Source: Cryobacterium soli (GTDB taxonomy: Bacteria > Actinomycetota > Actinomycetes > Actinomycetales > Microbacteriaceae). From it: a DNA stretch of 64,000 bases. The stretch is taken from positions 3,782,001 to 3,846,000 of the forward strand of contig NZ_CP030033.1 of NCBI RefSeq assembly GCF_003611035.1, written 5' to 3'. Numbering within the stretch: position 1 is the stretch's first letter; the number at the start of each line of letters is the position of its first letter. A program made the translations under genes and the position numbers. The notes beneath the pieces are model-generated. The model was not told the DNA's origin. It saw only the letters and a program-made list of their open reading frames with translations, and did not search any database. Positions 25,564-34,489 of the stretch are shown piece after piece.

Positions 25564-27198
25564 CTACAGATCGACCTCGCCGCAGAGGTGCACCTGCACA
25601 CCCAGCTCGGCGAACAGCGCGGCCTTGGCCATGAGGGCGCGGTCTGCAGTCTCGGCGTCGGGCGCGTAGACCACCTGCAGGTGGTTGGCCTTGTGCCGGG
25701 CCATCAGCTGGTCGCGACTGACACCGTGCAGCACGCCGTGCATGATCGGCCACTGCTTGTCGGTGGCGTTCAGGCGCCGCTGCGTTTCTTCCTCGGGCAG
25801 GTCGGCCACGTGTCCGCGTCCGAGGTCGACGTGCAGGATGCCGTCCATGATGAACACCCGCGACCACACGATCTCGCCCGGCTTCGAGGTGCCGGAGAGG
25901 GTCGAGCCGCCCTTGGGGAAGAACACGGCGGGCTGCCGGTTGCCGTGGGACTTGTCGTAGCCGCCGTTGTGCGAGGCCGGAACGGCGCCGGAGATCTCGA
26001 AGACCCAGACGAACTCGTCGCCGTACTGCTCACCCCAGCGGATGTCGTGCAGGGTGTTGGCCGGGTCCAGCCCCATGGCCACCCAGATGCGGTTGGTCAC
26101 GAGGGCGTCAACGGCCACCCCCTCGTCCACCTCGTTGAAGTGCGGCAGGGCGGCGCCGGCATACAGCTCGCGGGCGCCGTCCCGGGAGAACACCGGCGGA
26201 CGCTCCACGTTGTTGAGCAGACCCTCCACCAGATCGGAGGCCGGCACCATGTCTTTCAGGCCCTGCTGGTACTGGATGCCGATCGCATCGGCGCCGAAGT
26301 CGTCGGCGATGCGCAGCGCGGCCACGTACATCTTCAGCTGCTCGTGCACCTGCGCCTCGGTGAGGTCGGCGGTGTCGTCCGGGCCGAAGTGGAAGGTGAA
26401 GCCCACCCCGTCGAGCCAGGACCGCACGGCCTGCGCCTCGGCATCCGTCACCGTGTACATCTCGGCGAGCAGGGCCGATTGGGAGAGCCGCTCCTTGTAG
26501 ATGCCGAGTGCGTTGAGCAGTTCGTCGTCGATGATGGCGTTGTACATGCCCATGCAGCCCTCGTCGAAGACGCCGATGATGGCCTTCTCCTCCTGCAGCT
26601 GCCGGGCGAGGCTGCGGCCGAGGGCCACCTCGGCGGTGTCGGGGAGGGTACCGAGGTCACGGACGTGGCTGAGATCGTGCACGATGCTGCCGGTGGCGAG
26701 CCATTCGCCCACCTTGTCCACGGCCCAGTCATCGCTGAAGTCCTTGCTCCACAACGAGGAATAGCCGATGCCGGCCTTGGTGAGCGAACCGGTGAGGTTG
26801 AGCAGCCCCACCAGGCCGGGAAAATCACCCGCCCAGTTGGCCACGGCCAGGATCGGGCCGTGGTGCGAGCGGAGGCCGGCGAGCAGATGGTGGCTGTACT
26901 GCCACACGGCGTCGACCACCACGAGCGGGGCATCCAGGGGGATGCCGCGGAAAACATCCAGCCCGGCGCGCTGGCTGTCGATGAAACCGTGGCCGGTCTC
27001 GGGGTTCACGTCGTGCGCGCGGTGCACCTCGTACCCGAAGCCCGCCACGGCGCGGGCGAAGTCCGCTTCGAGCTGCTGCTGGGTGAGCCAGCCGGCGGTG
27101 TTGGCGCTCAGGCGGAGGTCGCCGCTGGCCACCACGTACACGGTCTTCGGGGCGACGGCGGGGCGTTGGAGGGTTGGCGGAAAGGCGTAATCGGTCAT
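25564..27198 (-). CDS. Fucose-isomerase-like protein
   Basis: A 544-aa protein resembling the L-fucose/L-arabinose isomerase superfamily. It contains VVDAVWQYSHHLLAGLRSHH (shortened), ANWAGDFPGLVGLLNLTGSL, and GVFDEGCMGMYNAIIDDELL. Such enzymes interconvert aldose and ketose sugars with a Mn2+ site; the substrate cannot be assigned. It is the last gene of the catabolic unit and lies 40 bases from the aldolase gene. Its length is close to fucose isomerases (about 590). The alternative is a non-catalytic relative. Confidence 0.75.
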   Translation of the reverse strand: MTDYAFPPTLQRPAVAPKTVYVVASGDLRLSANTAGWLTQQQLEADFARAVAGFGYEVHRAHDVNPETGHGFIDSQRAGLDVFRGIPLDAPLVVVDAVWQYSHHLLAGLRSHHGPILAVANWAGDFPGLVGLLNLTGSLTKAGIGYSSLWSKDFSDDWAVDKVGEWLATGSIVHDLSHVRDLGTLPDTAEVALGRSLARQLQEEKAIIGVFDEGCMGMYNAIIDDELLNALGIYKERLSQSALLAEMYTVTDAEAQAVRSWLDGVGFTFHFGPDDTADLTEAQVHEQLKMYVAALRIADDFGADAIGIQYQQGLKDMVPASDLVEGLLNNVERPPVFSRDGARELYAGAALPHFNEVDEGVAVDALVTNRIWVAMGLDPANTLHDIRWGEQYGDEFVWVFEISGAVPASHNGGYDKSHGNRQPAVFFPKGGSTLSGTSKPGEIVWSRVFIMDGILHVDLGRGHVADLPEEETQRRLNATDKQWPIMHGVLHGVSRDQLMARHKANHLQVVYAPDAETADRALMAKAALFAELGVQVHLCGEVDL

Positions 27199-27238
27199 AA
27201 GAAGGCTCCTTGGGTACGGGTGCGAGTGAGGGTGCAGG

Positions 27239-28102
27239 TCAGCGGTTGTTGGCGGCCATGTCGAGCAGGTCGCCGTGGAGCGTGTCGTCGATGGCGGCCA
27301 TCGACATACGGGAATCCCACTGGCCGGGCACGTTGGCGGACACGGCAGCCTTCAAGCGGATGATCGACGGTCCGGTGAGGGCCACCAGCTGCACGACGGT
27401 GGCCTGCAGCCCGGCGGCGGCGGCGCCGTTGTGGTCGTCGTCGAGAGCCGCGGCGAGGCGACCGAAGGTCTCGGGGTAGGCGGCCGACACTCCGGACACG
27501 ACCCCGGTTCCGCCTTCGCTGAGCACCGTGGGCAGGGTGGAGTCGTCGCCGGAGTACAGCTCCTGGCCGGGCTGCAGCTCGGCGATGTACTGCACGAGCA
27601 GGTCGGTGGCCGCGCCGGACAGTTTCGCGCCGCGCACCCCGGGCAGGCTCATGATCTCGCGGAATGCGGCCGGCGACACGACGATGCCGGTGCGCTCGGG
27701 GAACAGGTAGACGTAGTGTTCGATGCCGGGCAGGGCTGCCGTGACACCCCGGTAGAACTCGATCACCGCGGCGTCGTCGGCGGGCAGGTAGTAGGGCGTG
27801 AGGGTGGCCATCCGGGTGATGCCGAGCGTGGCGGCAGCACGGCCGAGGCGCACCACCTGGTGTTGGCTCGCGTGGCCGATGTGCGCGATCACCCGGTCGG
27901 CGCCGAGCACGAGGCAGGCGCGGCGGAACGCTTCCTGCCGTTCGTCGTCGTCCAGCGCCGGGAACTCACCGGTGGTGCCGGCGACGAGGGCGGCGTGCAC
28001 GTGCGGCTCGACCCGGGTGAGCAGCGCGTCAAAGGTGTCCCACTGCACGGCGCCGTCGGCGCTGAAGGGGATGGGGAGGGCGCTGACGATTTGTGCGGTC
28101 AT
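27239..28102 (-). CDS. DapA/NanA-family aldolase or dehydratase
   Basis: A 287-aa class I aldolase-like TIM barrel. GTTGEFPALDDDER marks the conserved substrate loop (GTTGE). A Tyr in YVYLFPERTGI and a Schiff-base Lys in RGAKLSGAATD occupy the usual places. In this family the function could be N-acetylneuraminate lyase, KDG aldolase or a sugar-acid dehydratase. The BNR and TTT neighbours favour a sugar acid. It overlaps the sialidase-like gene by four bases. Confidence 0.87.
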   Translation of the reverse strand: MTAQIVSALPIPFSADGAVQWDTFDALLTRVEPHVHAALVAGTTGEFPALDDDERQEAFRRACLVLGADRVIAHIGHASQHQVVRLGRAAATLGITRMATLTPYYLPADDAAVIEFYRGVTAALPGIEHYVYLFPERTGIVVSPAAFREIMSLPGVRGAKLSGAATDLLVQYIAELQPGQELYSGDDSTLPTVLSEGGTGVVSGVSAAYPETFGRLAAALDDDHNGAAAAGLQATVVQLVALTGPSIIRLKAAVSANVPGQWDSRMSMAAIDDTLHGDLLDMAANNR

Positions 28103-29280
28103 GGTTGCACCTTTCGGTTCGGTTCTGAGTGGGCGAGCAGTGAGGGGCAGGTGAGCAGGGAGAGGGGCACGGTGGCGCTGGCGATCCCGCGGCGCTGCCA
28201 GGTGTAGGTGATGACAAGATCGTCGCCATGCACGATCGCGGCGGGGTACGAGTACTCGCCGGTGCCGTCGGTGCGCACTCCGTCGTCGCGGGGGTCGAAT
28301 CCGGTCTCGGATGCGGCGGGCAGGCTGGGCGTGAACGCGCCGAGCGGCATCCGCCCGTTGTCGATGATCGCCACGGTCTGCCAGTGCCTTCCATCGCGCG
28401 AGACCGCCAGGGCCAACGGGCAGCGGGCGCCCCAGCTGGTACCGGTGGGATTGTGCACGCCGGCGAGGGTGCCGTCGGGCAGCTGCGCCACGGTGAGGCC
28501 GCTGTTGTTATTCGGCAGGTCGCTCGGCACGGCGGGGGCGAAGCTCCGGCCGTTGTCGGTCGAGAACGCGACGAAGGCGTGTCCTTCCGACGACCGCAAC
28601 AGGGCGCCGACGGTGTTGCCGGTGACCCACAGGGCCGGCTGGATGACGCCCGCGCCCGCTAGCGTCGACCGGTCCAGCGGGATGGCGACGCGGTTCCAGG
28701 TGCGACCGTTGTCGGGGGAGCGGTCGACGAAGCTCTCCCAGACCGGCCCGCCGGACGCCCAGGTCTCGGTGGAGGCCGGAGCGAGCCAGGCGCCGTCGAT
28801 CGTGCGCACCGGCGGATTCTTCACCGGTCCGCGCCCACCGACGTCGCCGGGAACGAGTTCCCGCGGTGCCGACCAGGTAGAACCGTGGTCGTCGCTGGTG
28901 CACAGCCAGGTCGACCATTCCGAGATGCGCGGGCCACGCTTGAAGAACAGCCACACCGCTCCGTCCGGGGCCTGGGCGAGCACCGGGTTCCAGTGCGCGA
29001 CGGCGTCCCCTGGGCCACCGCTGCCGGTGACCCGCCGCGGCTCGCTCCAGGTGCCGCCGGGCTGCCGCACGGCCACGAGGATGCCGTTGTCGGGGGTGCC
29101 TTCCGCGGTGCCCGCGAACCAGGCGCACACGAGGGAGTCGCCCACGGCCAGCACCGTGGAGGCGTGGCACTGCACGCCGCCGGTTGTGCCGGGCCGGGCC
29201 ACCCAGTCGCGGGTGACGCCGGCCGTGATGTGGAGAGGGATGTCGGTGGGGATGTCAGCGGAGACGCTGGTGGCACGCAT
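28099..29280 (-). CDS. BNR-repeat sialidase-like protein (cytoplasmic)
   Basis: A 393-aa six-bladed propeller relative of sialidases. Asp-box repeats are visible as TSDDHGSTWSAP, RSPDNGRTWNRV, STDNGRSFAP and SRDGRHWQTV. No signal peptide or lipobox is present, so it acts in the cytoplasm, unlike secreted sialidases. It overlaps the aldolase by four bases and the TTT permease by one base (TGATG). It may cleave or isomerise a sugar-acid conjugate imported by the TTT system. Confidence 0.82.
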   Translation of the reverse strand: MRATSVSADIPTDIPLHITAGVTRDWVARPGTTGGVQCHASTVLAVGDSLVCAWFAGTAEGTPDNGILVAVRQPGGTWSEPRRVTGSGGPGDAVAHWNPVLAQAPDGAVWLFFKRGPRISEWSTWLCTSDDHGSTWSAPRELVPGDVGGRGPVKNPPVRTIDGAWLAPASTETWASGGPVWESFVDRSPDNGRTWNRVAIPLDRSTLAGAGVIQPALWVTGNTVGALLRSSEGHAFVAFSTDNGRSFAPAVPSDLPNNNSGLTVAQLPDGTLAGVHNPTGTSWGARCPLALAVSRDGRHWQTVAIIDNGRMPLGAFTPSLPAASETGFDPRDDGVRTDGTGEYSYPAAIVHGDDLVITYTWQRRGIASATVPLSLLTCPSLLAHSEPNRKVQP

Positions 29281-30833
29281 CAGCGCTCGGACTTCGACTC
29301 GGCGGCCTCACGCTGGGTGCGGTCGGCGAGGCGGTCCTCGAGCGAGCCCGGGTCGACCGTGCCGCGCCGGGCGGCACGCACCTTGGCGATGATCGGCACC
29401 AGGATCGCCACGGCGGCCAGCGCGAGCATGACGGCCGAGATCGGCTGGGTGAAGAAGATCGTCGGCCCGTCGATCAGCAGCGCCCGGCGCAGGTTGGCCT
29501 CGGCCAGCGGGCCGAGCAACAGCCCGAGCACCACCGGACCGGCGGGGAAGCCCGTGCGCTTCATCACGAGCCCGACCACGCCGGAGATGAGCATGACGAT
29601 GACGGTGTACATGTTGTTGGTCACGGTGTACGTGCCGACCACGCAGAAGATGAGGATGGCCGACCAGATGTAGTAGTTGGGCAGGTCCATCAGTTTCACC
29701 ATGCCGCGCATCCGCACCAGGCTGATGCCGAGCGACACGACCGTGGCGACGATCATGATCGCTGCGATGGAGACGACCAGGTCGGGGTTGTTGGTGAACA
29801 GCTGCGGACCGGGCTGCAGCCCCCAGATGATCATGGAGCCGATCATCACGGCCATCACCGAGTCGCCGGGGATGCCCAGCGCCATGGTGGTGATCAGCGA
29901 TCCGCCGAGCGTGGCGCTGGACGCACCGTCGGCGGCCGTGATGCCCTCGATGGAGCCCTTGCCGAACTTGTCCTTGTTCTTGGACACCGCTCGGGCGCGG
30001 TCCCAGCCGATCAGTCCGGCGATGTCGCCGCCGGCGGCGGGAACGATGCCGACGACGATGCCGACCCCGGTGCTGAGCGCCATGGGTTTGCCCATCTCCT
30101 TGTACTCCTTCTTGGTGGGCCACCAGCGGCCCAGGGAGGAGATCGGCTTGGTCTTCTGCTCGCGGTGGGTCAGCAGCTGGTCGAACAGTTCGGCGATGCC
30201 GAAGAGCCCGATGATCACCGCAATGAAGTCCAAACCGCCGGACAGGTCGTTCAGTCCGAAGGTGAACCGCTGGTCGCCGGTGATCGGGTCGCGGCCGATG
30301 GTGCCCAGCGTCAGGCCCACGGCCCCGGCGAGCACACCCTTCACGATCGACTTCGACGAGATCGAGATCATGATGGTGAGGCCGAACACGACGAGGGCGA
30401 ACATCTCGGGCGGCCCGAAGTTGAGCGCCAGCTTGGCCACGGGCTGGGCAGCGATGATGAAGACCACCATCGACACCAGGATGCCCACCGTCGAGGCCAG
30501 CGCCGAGACCACCAGCGCAAGGCCGGCCTTGCCTTGTTTGGCCATCGGGTAGCCGTCGAAGGTGGTGGCGATGGCGGCGGGAGTGCCTGGCGTGTTGACC
30601 AGGATGGCGGGGATGCGGTCGCCGTAGTTGGCGCCGACGTAGATGCTCAGCAGCACGGCCAGACCCTGAACGGGTTCGAGGGTGAGGGTGAAGCCGGCGG
30701 CCAGGGCCACCGCCATCGATCCGGTGATGCCGGGGAACACGCCGACCAGGGTGCCCACGAGCAGGCCGATCATGAGGCACAGCAGGGTGACCGGGTCGAG
30801 GACCGCGCTCAGCCCGGATTCCAGGGGGTTCAT
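29280..30833 (-). CDS. Tripartite tricarboxylate (TctA-type) large permease
   Basis: A 517-aa membrane protein with about eleven to twelve helices. It contains GVFPGITGSMAVALAAGFTL, YGDRIPAILVNTPGTPAAIA, TFDGYPMAKQGKA and GIVPAAGGDIAGLIGW, diagnostic for TctA. It forms the transport channel with TctB (next upstream) and the TctC binding protein. The start overlaps TctB by four bases. Confidence 0.92.
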   Translation of the reverse strand: MNPLESGLSAVLDPVTLLCLMIGLLVGTLVGVFPGITGSMAVALAAGFTLTLEPVQGLAVLLSIYVGANYGDRIPAILVNTPGTPAAIATTFDGYPMAKQGKAGLALVVSALASTVGILVSMVVFIIAAQPVAKLALNFGPPEMFALVVFGLTIMISISSKSIVKGVLAGAVGLTLGTIGRDPITGDQRFTFGLNDLSGGLDFIAVIIGLFGIAELFDQLLTHREQKTKPISSLGRWWPTKKEYKEMGKPMALSTGVGIVVGIVPAAGGDIAGLIGWDRARAVSKNKDKFGKGSIEGITAADGASSATLGGSLITTMALGIPGDSVMAVMIGSMIIWGLQPGPQLFTNNPDLVVSIAAIMIVATVVSLGISLVRMRGMVKLMDLPNYYIWSAILIFCVVGTYTVTNNMYTVIVMLISGVVGLVMKRTGFPAGPVVLGLLLGPLAEANLRRALLIDGPTIFFTQPISAVMLALAAVAILVPIIAKVRAARRGTVDPGSLEDRLADRTQREAAESKSER

Positions 30834-31345
30834 AGGGGCACTCTCAAAAGGAGGTTGAACATGGCGTAGAGGGCGCCGGTCATCACGACCGGGTAGATGA
30901 TGAGGGCACGGATGCCGCGGCCACCGCCGATCGCGGTGACCGCCGAGACGAACACCGGTGCGGCCACGACGAATGCCGTCAGCGGCCATACGACGATGAA
31001 GGCGATCGTGGCGGCCACCGCGAGCAGCAGCTTGATCCAGCCCGGCCGGGTCGTTGCCTCGTTGTCGGTGTTCGGGTGAGGTGCCTTCACGAGGGCGGTG
31101 ACCAGCAGGATGAGGGACAAGCCGAGGCCCAGTGCGCCCAGGAAGGTGGGCCAGGACCGGGGCGTCAGGCCCGGCAGTTCCAGCCGCAACTCGATGGCAT
31201 TGGCCAGGAGGAGTACCGAGCCGGTCAGGGCCACTGCGGTGAGTGCGATGGTGATTTCGGGCCATCGGGGCGCCGTGGTCGGGCGCTCGCCGCCCGCATC
31301 CACCTCACCCTCACGGCCACTCGTCGTGGACGAACTGGGCGTCAT
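30830..31345 (-). CDS. Tripartite tricarboxylate (TctB-type) small permease
   Basis: A 171-aa protein with four transmembrane helices after a polar, Pro/Ser-rich N-terminus. The layout and its position between TctC and TctA identify it as the small permease. Its sequence is weakly conserved, as is usual. A four-base overlap links it to the TctA gene. Confidence 0.85.
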   Translation of the reverse strand: MTPSSSTTSGREGEVDAGGERPTTAPRWPEITIALTAVALTGSVLLLANAIELRLELPGLTPRSWPTFLGALGLGLSLILLVTALVKAPHPNTDNEATTRPGWIKLLLAVAATIAFIVVWPLTAFVVAAPVFVSAVTAIGGGRGIRALIIYPVVMTGALYAMFNLLLRVPL

Positions 31346-31347
31346 GA

Positions 31348-32319
31348 TTACTTGACTTCGAGCAGGCCGGCGAAGCGGGTGTACTCGCTGTCGATGAACT
31401 CGGTGAAGTCCGCCGGAGTCTTGTAGACCGACAGGGCGCCGCTCTTGGTGATGGTGTCGACGAACGTGTCCGACTGGGCGGAGGTGGCGATCGCGTCGGC
31501 GAGGGCTTCGCGCACGTCATCGGGCAGTCCGGCCGGTGCGTAGACACCGCCCCAGCCACCGAACTTGAGGTCGTAGCCGAGTTCCTCAGCGGTTTCCACG
31601 TCGGGCAGCAGCGGGTGGCGCTCGTCGTGGAGCACGGCGAGGGCGCGCAGCTGGCCGCCGTTGTGCGCCGCGGCGGTCTCGGCGGTGCCGCCCACGGCGG
31701 CGTCGACCTGGTTGCCCATCACAGCGGCCACGGCGGGGCCGCCGCCGTCGAAGGGCACGGGAACAACCGTTGCACCGGTGAGGTCGGCCAGGCCCAGCTC
31801 GGCGGCTTCCCAGATGGAACCGGCACCGGCGTTTGCCATGGTGACCGAGCCCGACTTGCCCGCGGCGACGAGGTCGTCGAGGGTCTTGAAGGGGCTGTCG
31901 TTGGGCACCGAGATCACTCCGGGGGCGAGCATGATCTGGCCGAGGAAGTCGTAGTTGTCCGGTTCGATGTCGAAGCCCTGGTGGGCCAGCATCGAGATCT
32001 CCACGGGGACGAAGCCGATGGTGTAGCCATCCGGGTCGGAGTCGGCGATGTACTGCATGGCCGTTGAACCCGATGCGCCGGGCCGGTTCTCGACGATCAC
32101 CGACACACCGAGTTCCGTTTCCAGCTCGCTGGCCAGGGCGCGGGAGGTGAGGTCGGAGCCGCCGCCGGCGGCGGCCTGCACGATGAAGGTGATATCACCC
32201 TCGGGGTAGGCCGAGACGTCCTCGGCGCCATCGGCGCCGGGGGAGGAGGAGCACGCCGTGAGGGTGAGGGCGGCGGCCGCCAGAACACCGGTCAGCTTGA
32301 GGGTACGTGGCATTGTCAT
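31348..32319 (-). CDS. Tripartite tricarboxylate (TctC-type) binding lipoprotein
   Basis: A 323-aa Bug-family substrate-binding protein. A lipoprotein signal ends LTLTACSSS. It contains DITFIVQAAAGGGSDLTSRA, VENRPGASGSTAMQYIADSD and PVPFDGGGPAVAAVMGNQVD, all typical Bug motifs. It delivers the substrate to TctAB. The start follows AAGGAAG. Two in-frame ATGs lie close together, so the exact start is uncertain by two residues. Confidence 0.92.
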   Translation of the reverse strand: MTMPRTLKLTGVLAAAALTLTACSSSPGADGAEDVSAYPEGDITFIVQAAAGGGSDLTSRALASELETELGVSVIVENRPGASGSTAMQYIADSDPDGYTIGFVPVEISMLAHQGFDIEPDNYDFLGQIMLAPGVISVPNDSPFKTLDDLVAAGKSGSVTMANAGAGSIWEAAELGLADLTGATVVPVPFDGGGPAVAAVMGNQVDAAVGGTAETAAAHNGGQLRALAVLHDERHPLLPDVETAEELGYDLKFGGWGGVYAPAGLPDDVREALADAIATSAQSDTFVDTITKSGALSVYKTPADFTEFIDSEYTRFAGLLEVK

Positions 32320-32441
32320 TTTTCAACTTCCTTGTTGGAAACGGGGCAGTGCGGTGCAGTGCGGGGGTACTGCGGGGGGTGAAACGGGCATAACGGATTG
32401 CGGGACGACGCTAGGAATCAGCGGGACGGATTGGGGGAGGG

Positions 32442-33137
32442 TCAGGCCTCGGCGTGCAGCCGCTTGAAGGCGTTGGTGAGTCGGTCGCGGGAGCCCTGCA
32501 GGTGCACGCGGAGCATCTCGACGGCGGTGGGGATGTCGCCGTTGCGCAACGTCGTGTACAGGTCGAGGTGGTCCTGATAGGTGGGACCGAGATCGCGGTC
32601 TTCGGCGTTGGTGAGCTCGAGCATCACCGCGAAGGTGGGCTCGTACATCTTCCACATGCTCTCGAGCCGCTTGCCGCCGGCCACCGAGTAGAACGCGGAG
32701 TGGAAGTTGAGGTCGGCCCGGGAGAAGCCCAGGGAGTCGTTGGCTGCCACCCGGTCGCGCATGATGTTGAGGTTGCCCTCCACCAGGTCCCAGCTGGCGT
32801 CGGTCGAGTGCGCGCGGGTCAGTTCGAGGGCCTTGACCTCGAGGATCTCGCGGAGCATGTACAGCTCGTCCACGTCACTGGCACGCAGCCCCACAGCGAA
32901 CACGCCGCGGCGGTGGCTCTCGACCAGGCCTTCGGACTCCAGTTGGCGCAGGGCGTCGCGGATGGGGCCGCGGCTCACGTCGAACCGGATCGACAGCTGG
33001 GATTCGACGAGGTGGGTGTTCGGCGGGATCTCGCCGGCGACGATGGCGTGGCGTAGCTGGGTGACGACGTGGTCGCCGAGCGCCAGTGCCTGGGGCACGG
33101 GGCTCCGTCCATTCACGAAAGACACGCTCGTCATCAT
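32442..33137 (-). CDS. GntR-FCD regulator of the TTT operon
   Basis: A 231-aa protein with a winged helix (LRHAIVAGEIPPNTHLVESQ, then RFDVSRGPIRDALRQLESEG) and an FCD domain with NFHSAFYSVAGGKRLESMWK and HLDLYTTLRNGD, HLQGSRDRL as metal-histidine candidates. It precedes the TTT genes on the same strand and probably regulates them. Overlapping palindromes lie immediately upstream. Confidence 0.88.
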   Translation of the reverse strand: MMTSVSFVNGRSPVPQALALGDHVVTQLRHAIVAGEIPPNTHLVESQLSIRFDVSRGPIRDALRQLESEGLVESHRRGVFAVGLRASDVDELYMLREILEVKALELTRAHSTDASWDLVEGNLNIMRDRVAANDSLGFSRADLNFHSAFYSVAGGKRLESMWKMYEPTFAVMLELTNAEDRDLGPTYQDHLDLYTTLRNGDIPTAVEMLRVHLQGSRDRLTNAFKRLHAEA

Positions 33138-33151
33138 TGACTCCTCTTGCT

Positions 33152-33176
33152 AACCGATAACGGTTTACCGTAAACC
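33152..33176. promoter_or_regulatory. Overlapping palindromic operators
   Basis: AACCG-ATAA-CGGTT spans 33152-33165 and the perfect 15-base palindrome GGTTTACCGTAAACC spans 33162-33176, sharing four bases. They begin 14 bases upstream of the GntR start, so binding would block that transcript. Autoregulation and shared control of the whole operon are likely. Confidence 0.6.
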
Positions 33177-33343
33177 AAAGCTAGAGGGCGCGCGAGGATT
33201 CGTCAACCTTTTGCCCGGATTGGGTGGGTCGAGGATCGGCAAGGCCCAGAGGAACTACCTCAGGCAAGGCCGCGACCACGGCACGCGCCACCAAGTCTGA
33301 GTACGCCGTGTCAGCGATCCAGGCGACGCACGTCTAGCGGCGG

Positions 33344-33396
33344 AAAGTGCGCAAATTAGGACCGAATCCCGGATTTCGTCCTTCTAAGCTCACTTT
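33344..33396. repeat. Long imperfect palindrome
   Basis: Outer arms AAAGTG (33344-33349) and CACTTT (33391-33396), middle arms TTAGGAC and GTCCTTCTAA, and a centre AATCCCGGATT (33365-33375) form one nested palindrome. It lies in the gene-free stretch 33177-33540 between the GntR gene and the hydrolase gene. It may be a terminator or regulatory site. Nothing else was seen in this gap. Confidence 0.45.
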
Positions 33397-33540
33397 TGCC
33401 TCAGAACCAAGCGCGCCCACTCGTGACACCTGTCACGGACACCGATGACACCCGGGTACTTCCGGGCCCCAGCCGGGATTGATTGGCTGGTCTCACACCG
33501 CCGGAGCGATCCCACCGCCCGGCCAACCGAGACGAGTCCC

Positions 33541-34485
33541 ATGAAGAAGCCCCTGCGCATCGCGCTTACTACCCTCGGCGTGCTCGTGGCGATTCCGGTG
33601 CTGTTCGTCGCCACGACGGCAGTGGTCAACGCCGTCGCCACGGCCTCAGAGGCCTCCGCGATCACCGACTATGGGCAGCGGGTGCCCGTCGACGGCAAGC
33701 AGATGAACGTGGTGCAGAGCGGCGACGGCGACCAGACCATCGTGCTGCTGCCCGGACTTGGCACCGCCGCACCCGGCCTCGACTTCCAGCCCCTGATCGA
33801 CGAACTCGACGACACGTACCGGGTCGTGGCCGTCGAGCCCTTCGGCACCGGACTGAGCGACCAAACCGACACCCCGCGCACCGCCGCGAACATCACCCGG
33901 GAGGTGCACGAGGCGCTGCAGTACCTCGACGTGGACCGGTACGTGCTGATGGGCCACTCCATCGCCGGCATCTACGCCCTCAGCTACAGTGCCGCCTACG
34001 CGGACGAGCTCGTCGCCTTCGTCGGCATCGACAGCAGCGTGCCCGACCAGCCCGGCGCGGACGAGCCGATTCCGGCCGGCCTGATCTCGACCATGAGCAC
34101 CCTGGGCATCACCCGCGCCCTCACCGCCCTGGCCCCCGACCCGTACCTGGGCCTGCCCTACGACGAAGAGACCATCGAGCAGATGAAGCTGCTCGGCAGC
34201 AAGAACGCGGCGGCTCCGACGCTGGTGAACGAGATGGACAACACCCCCGCCAACTTCGCGTCCGTCAGCGGTGCCACGTTCCCCGCCGACCTCCCGGTGC
34301 TGCTCTTCGTGCGCTCCACCGACACCGATGTGGACGGCTGGGTCGCCCTGCACGACAAACAGGCCGCCAGCGTCGACACCGGCCAGGTGATCACCCTCAC
34401 CGGCGACCACTATCTGCACCACACCCTCTCGCCCCAGATCGCCCAGGGCACCACGGACTTCCTCGCAGCGCTGTCGATACGCTGA
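33541..34485 (+). CDS. Membrane-anchored alpha/beta hydrolase
   Basis: A 314-aa protein. An N-terminal hydrophobic helix (LTTLGVLVAIPVLFVATTAV) anchors or exports it. The hydrolase fold carries VLLPGLGTAAPG, the nucleophile Ser140 in GHSIAGIYA and a late GDHYLHH histidine. The gene directly precedes the two-component genes (4-base gap), so it probably acts in the same membrane-stress response. The substrate is unknown. Confidence 0.87.
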   Translation: MKKPLRIALTTLGVLVAIPVLFVATTAVVNAVATASEASAITDYGQRVPVDGKQMNVVQSGDGDQTIVLLPGLGTAAPGLDFQPLIDELDDTYRVVAVEPFGTGLSDQTDTPRTAANITREVHEALQYLDVDRYVLMGHSIAGIYALSYSAAYADELVAFVGIDSSVPDQPGADEPIPAGLISTMSTLGITRALTALAPDPYLGLPYDEETIEQMKLLGSKNAAAPTLVNEMDNTPANFASVSGATFPADLPVLLFVRSTDTDVDGWVALHDKQAASVDTGQVITLTGDHYLHHTLSPQIAQGTTDFLAALSIR

Positions 34486-34489
34486 GGTC

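Noticed and set aside
25588..27363. 591-codon plus-strand frame over the isomerase gene
   Set aside because: Shadow frame rich in His/Val/Gly without motifs; the minus strand encodes a recognisable enzyme with proper operon spacing.
29308..30780. 490-codon minus-strand frame overlapping the TctA gene in another frame
   Set aside because: Arg/His-rich translation typical of an alternative frame of a high-GC gene; the TctA frame has all family motifs.
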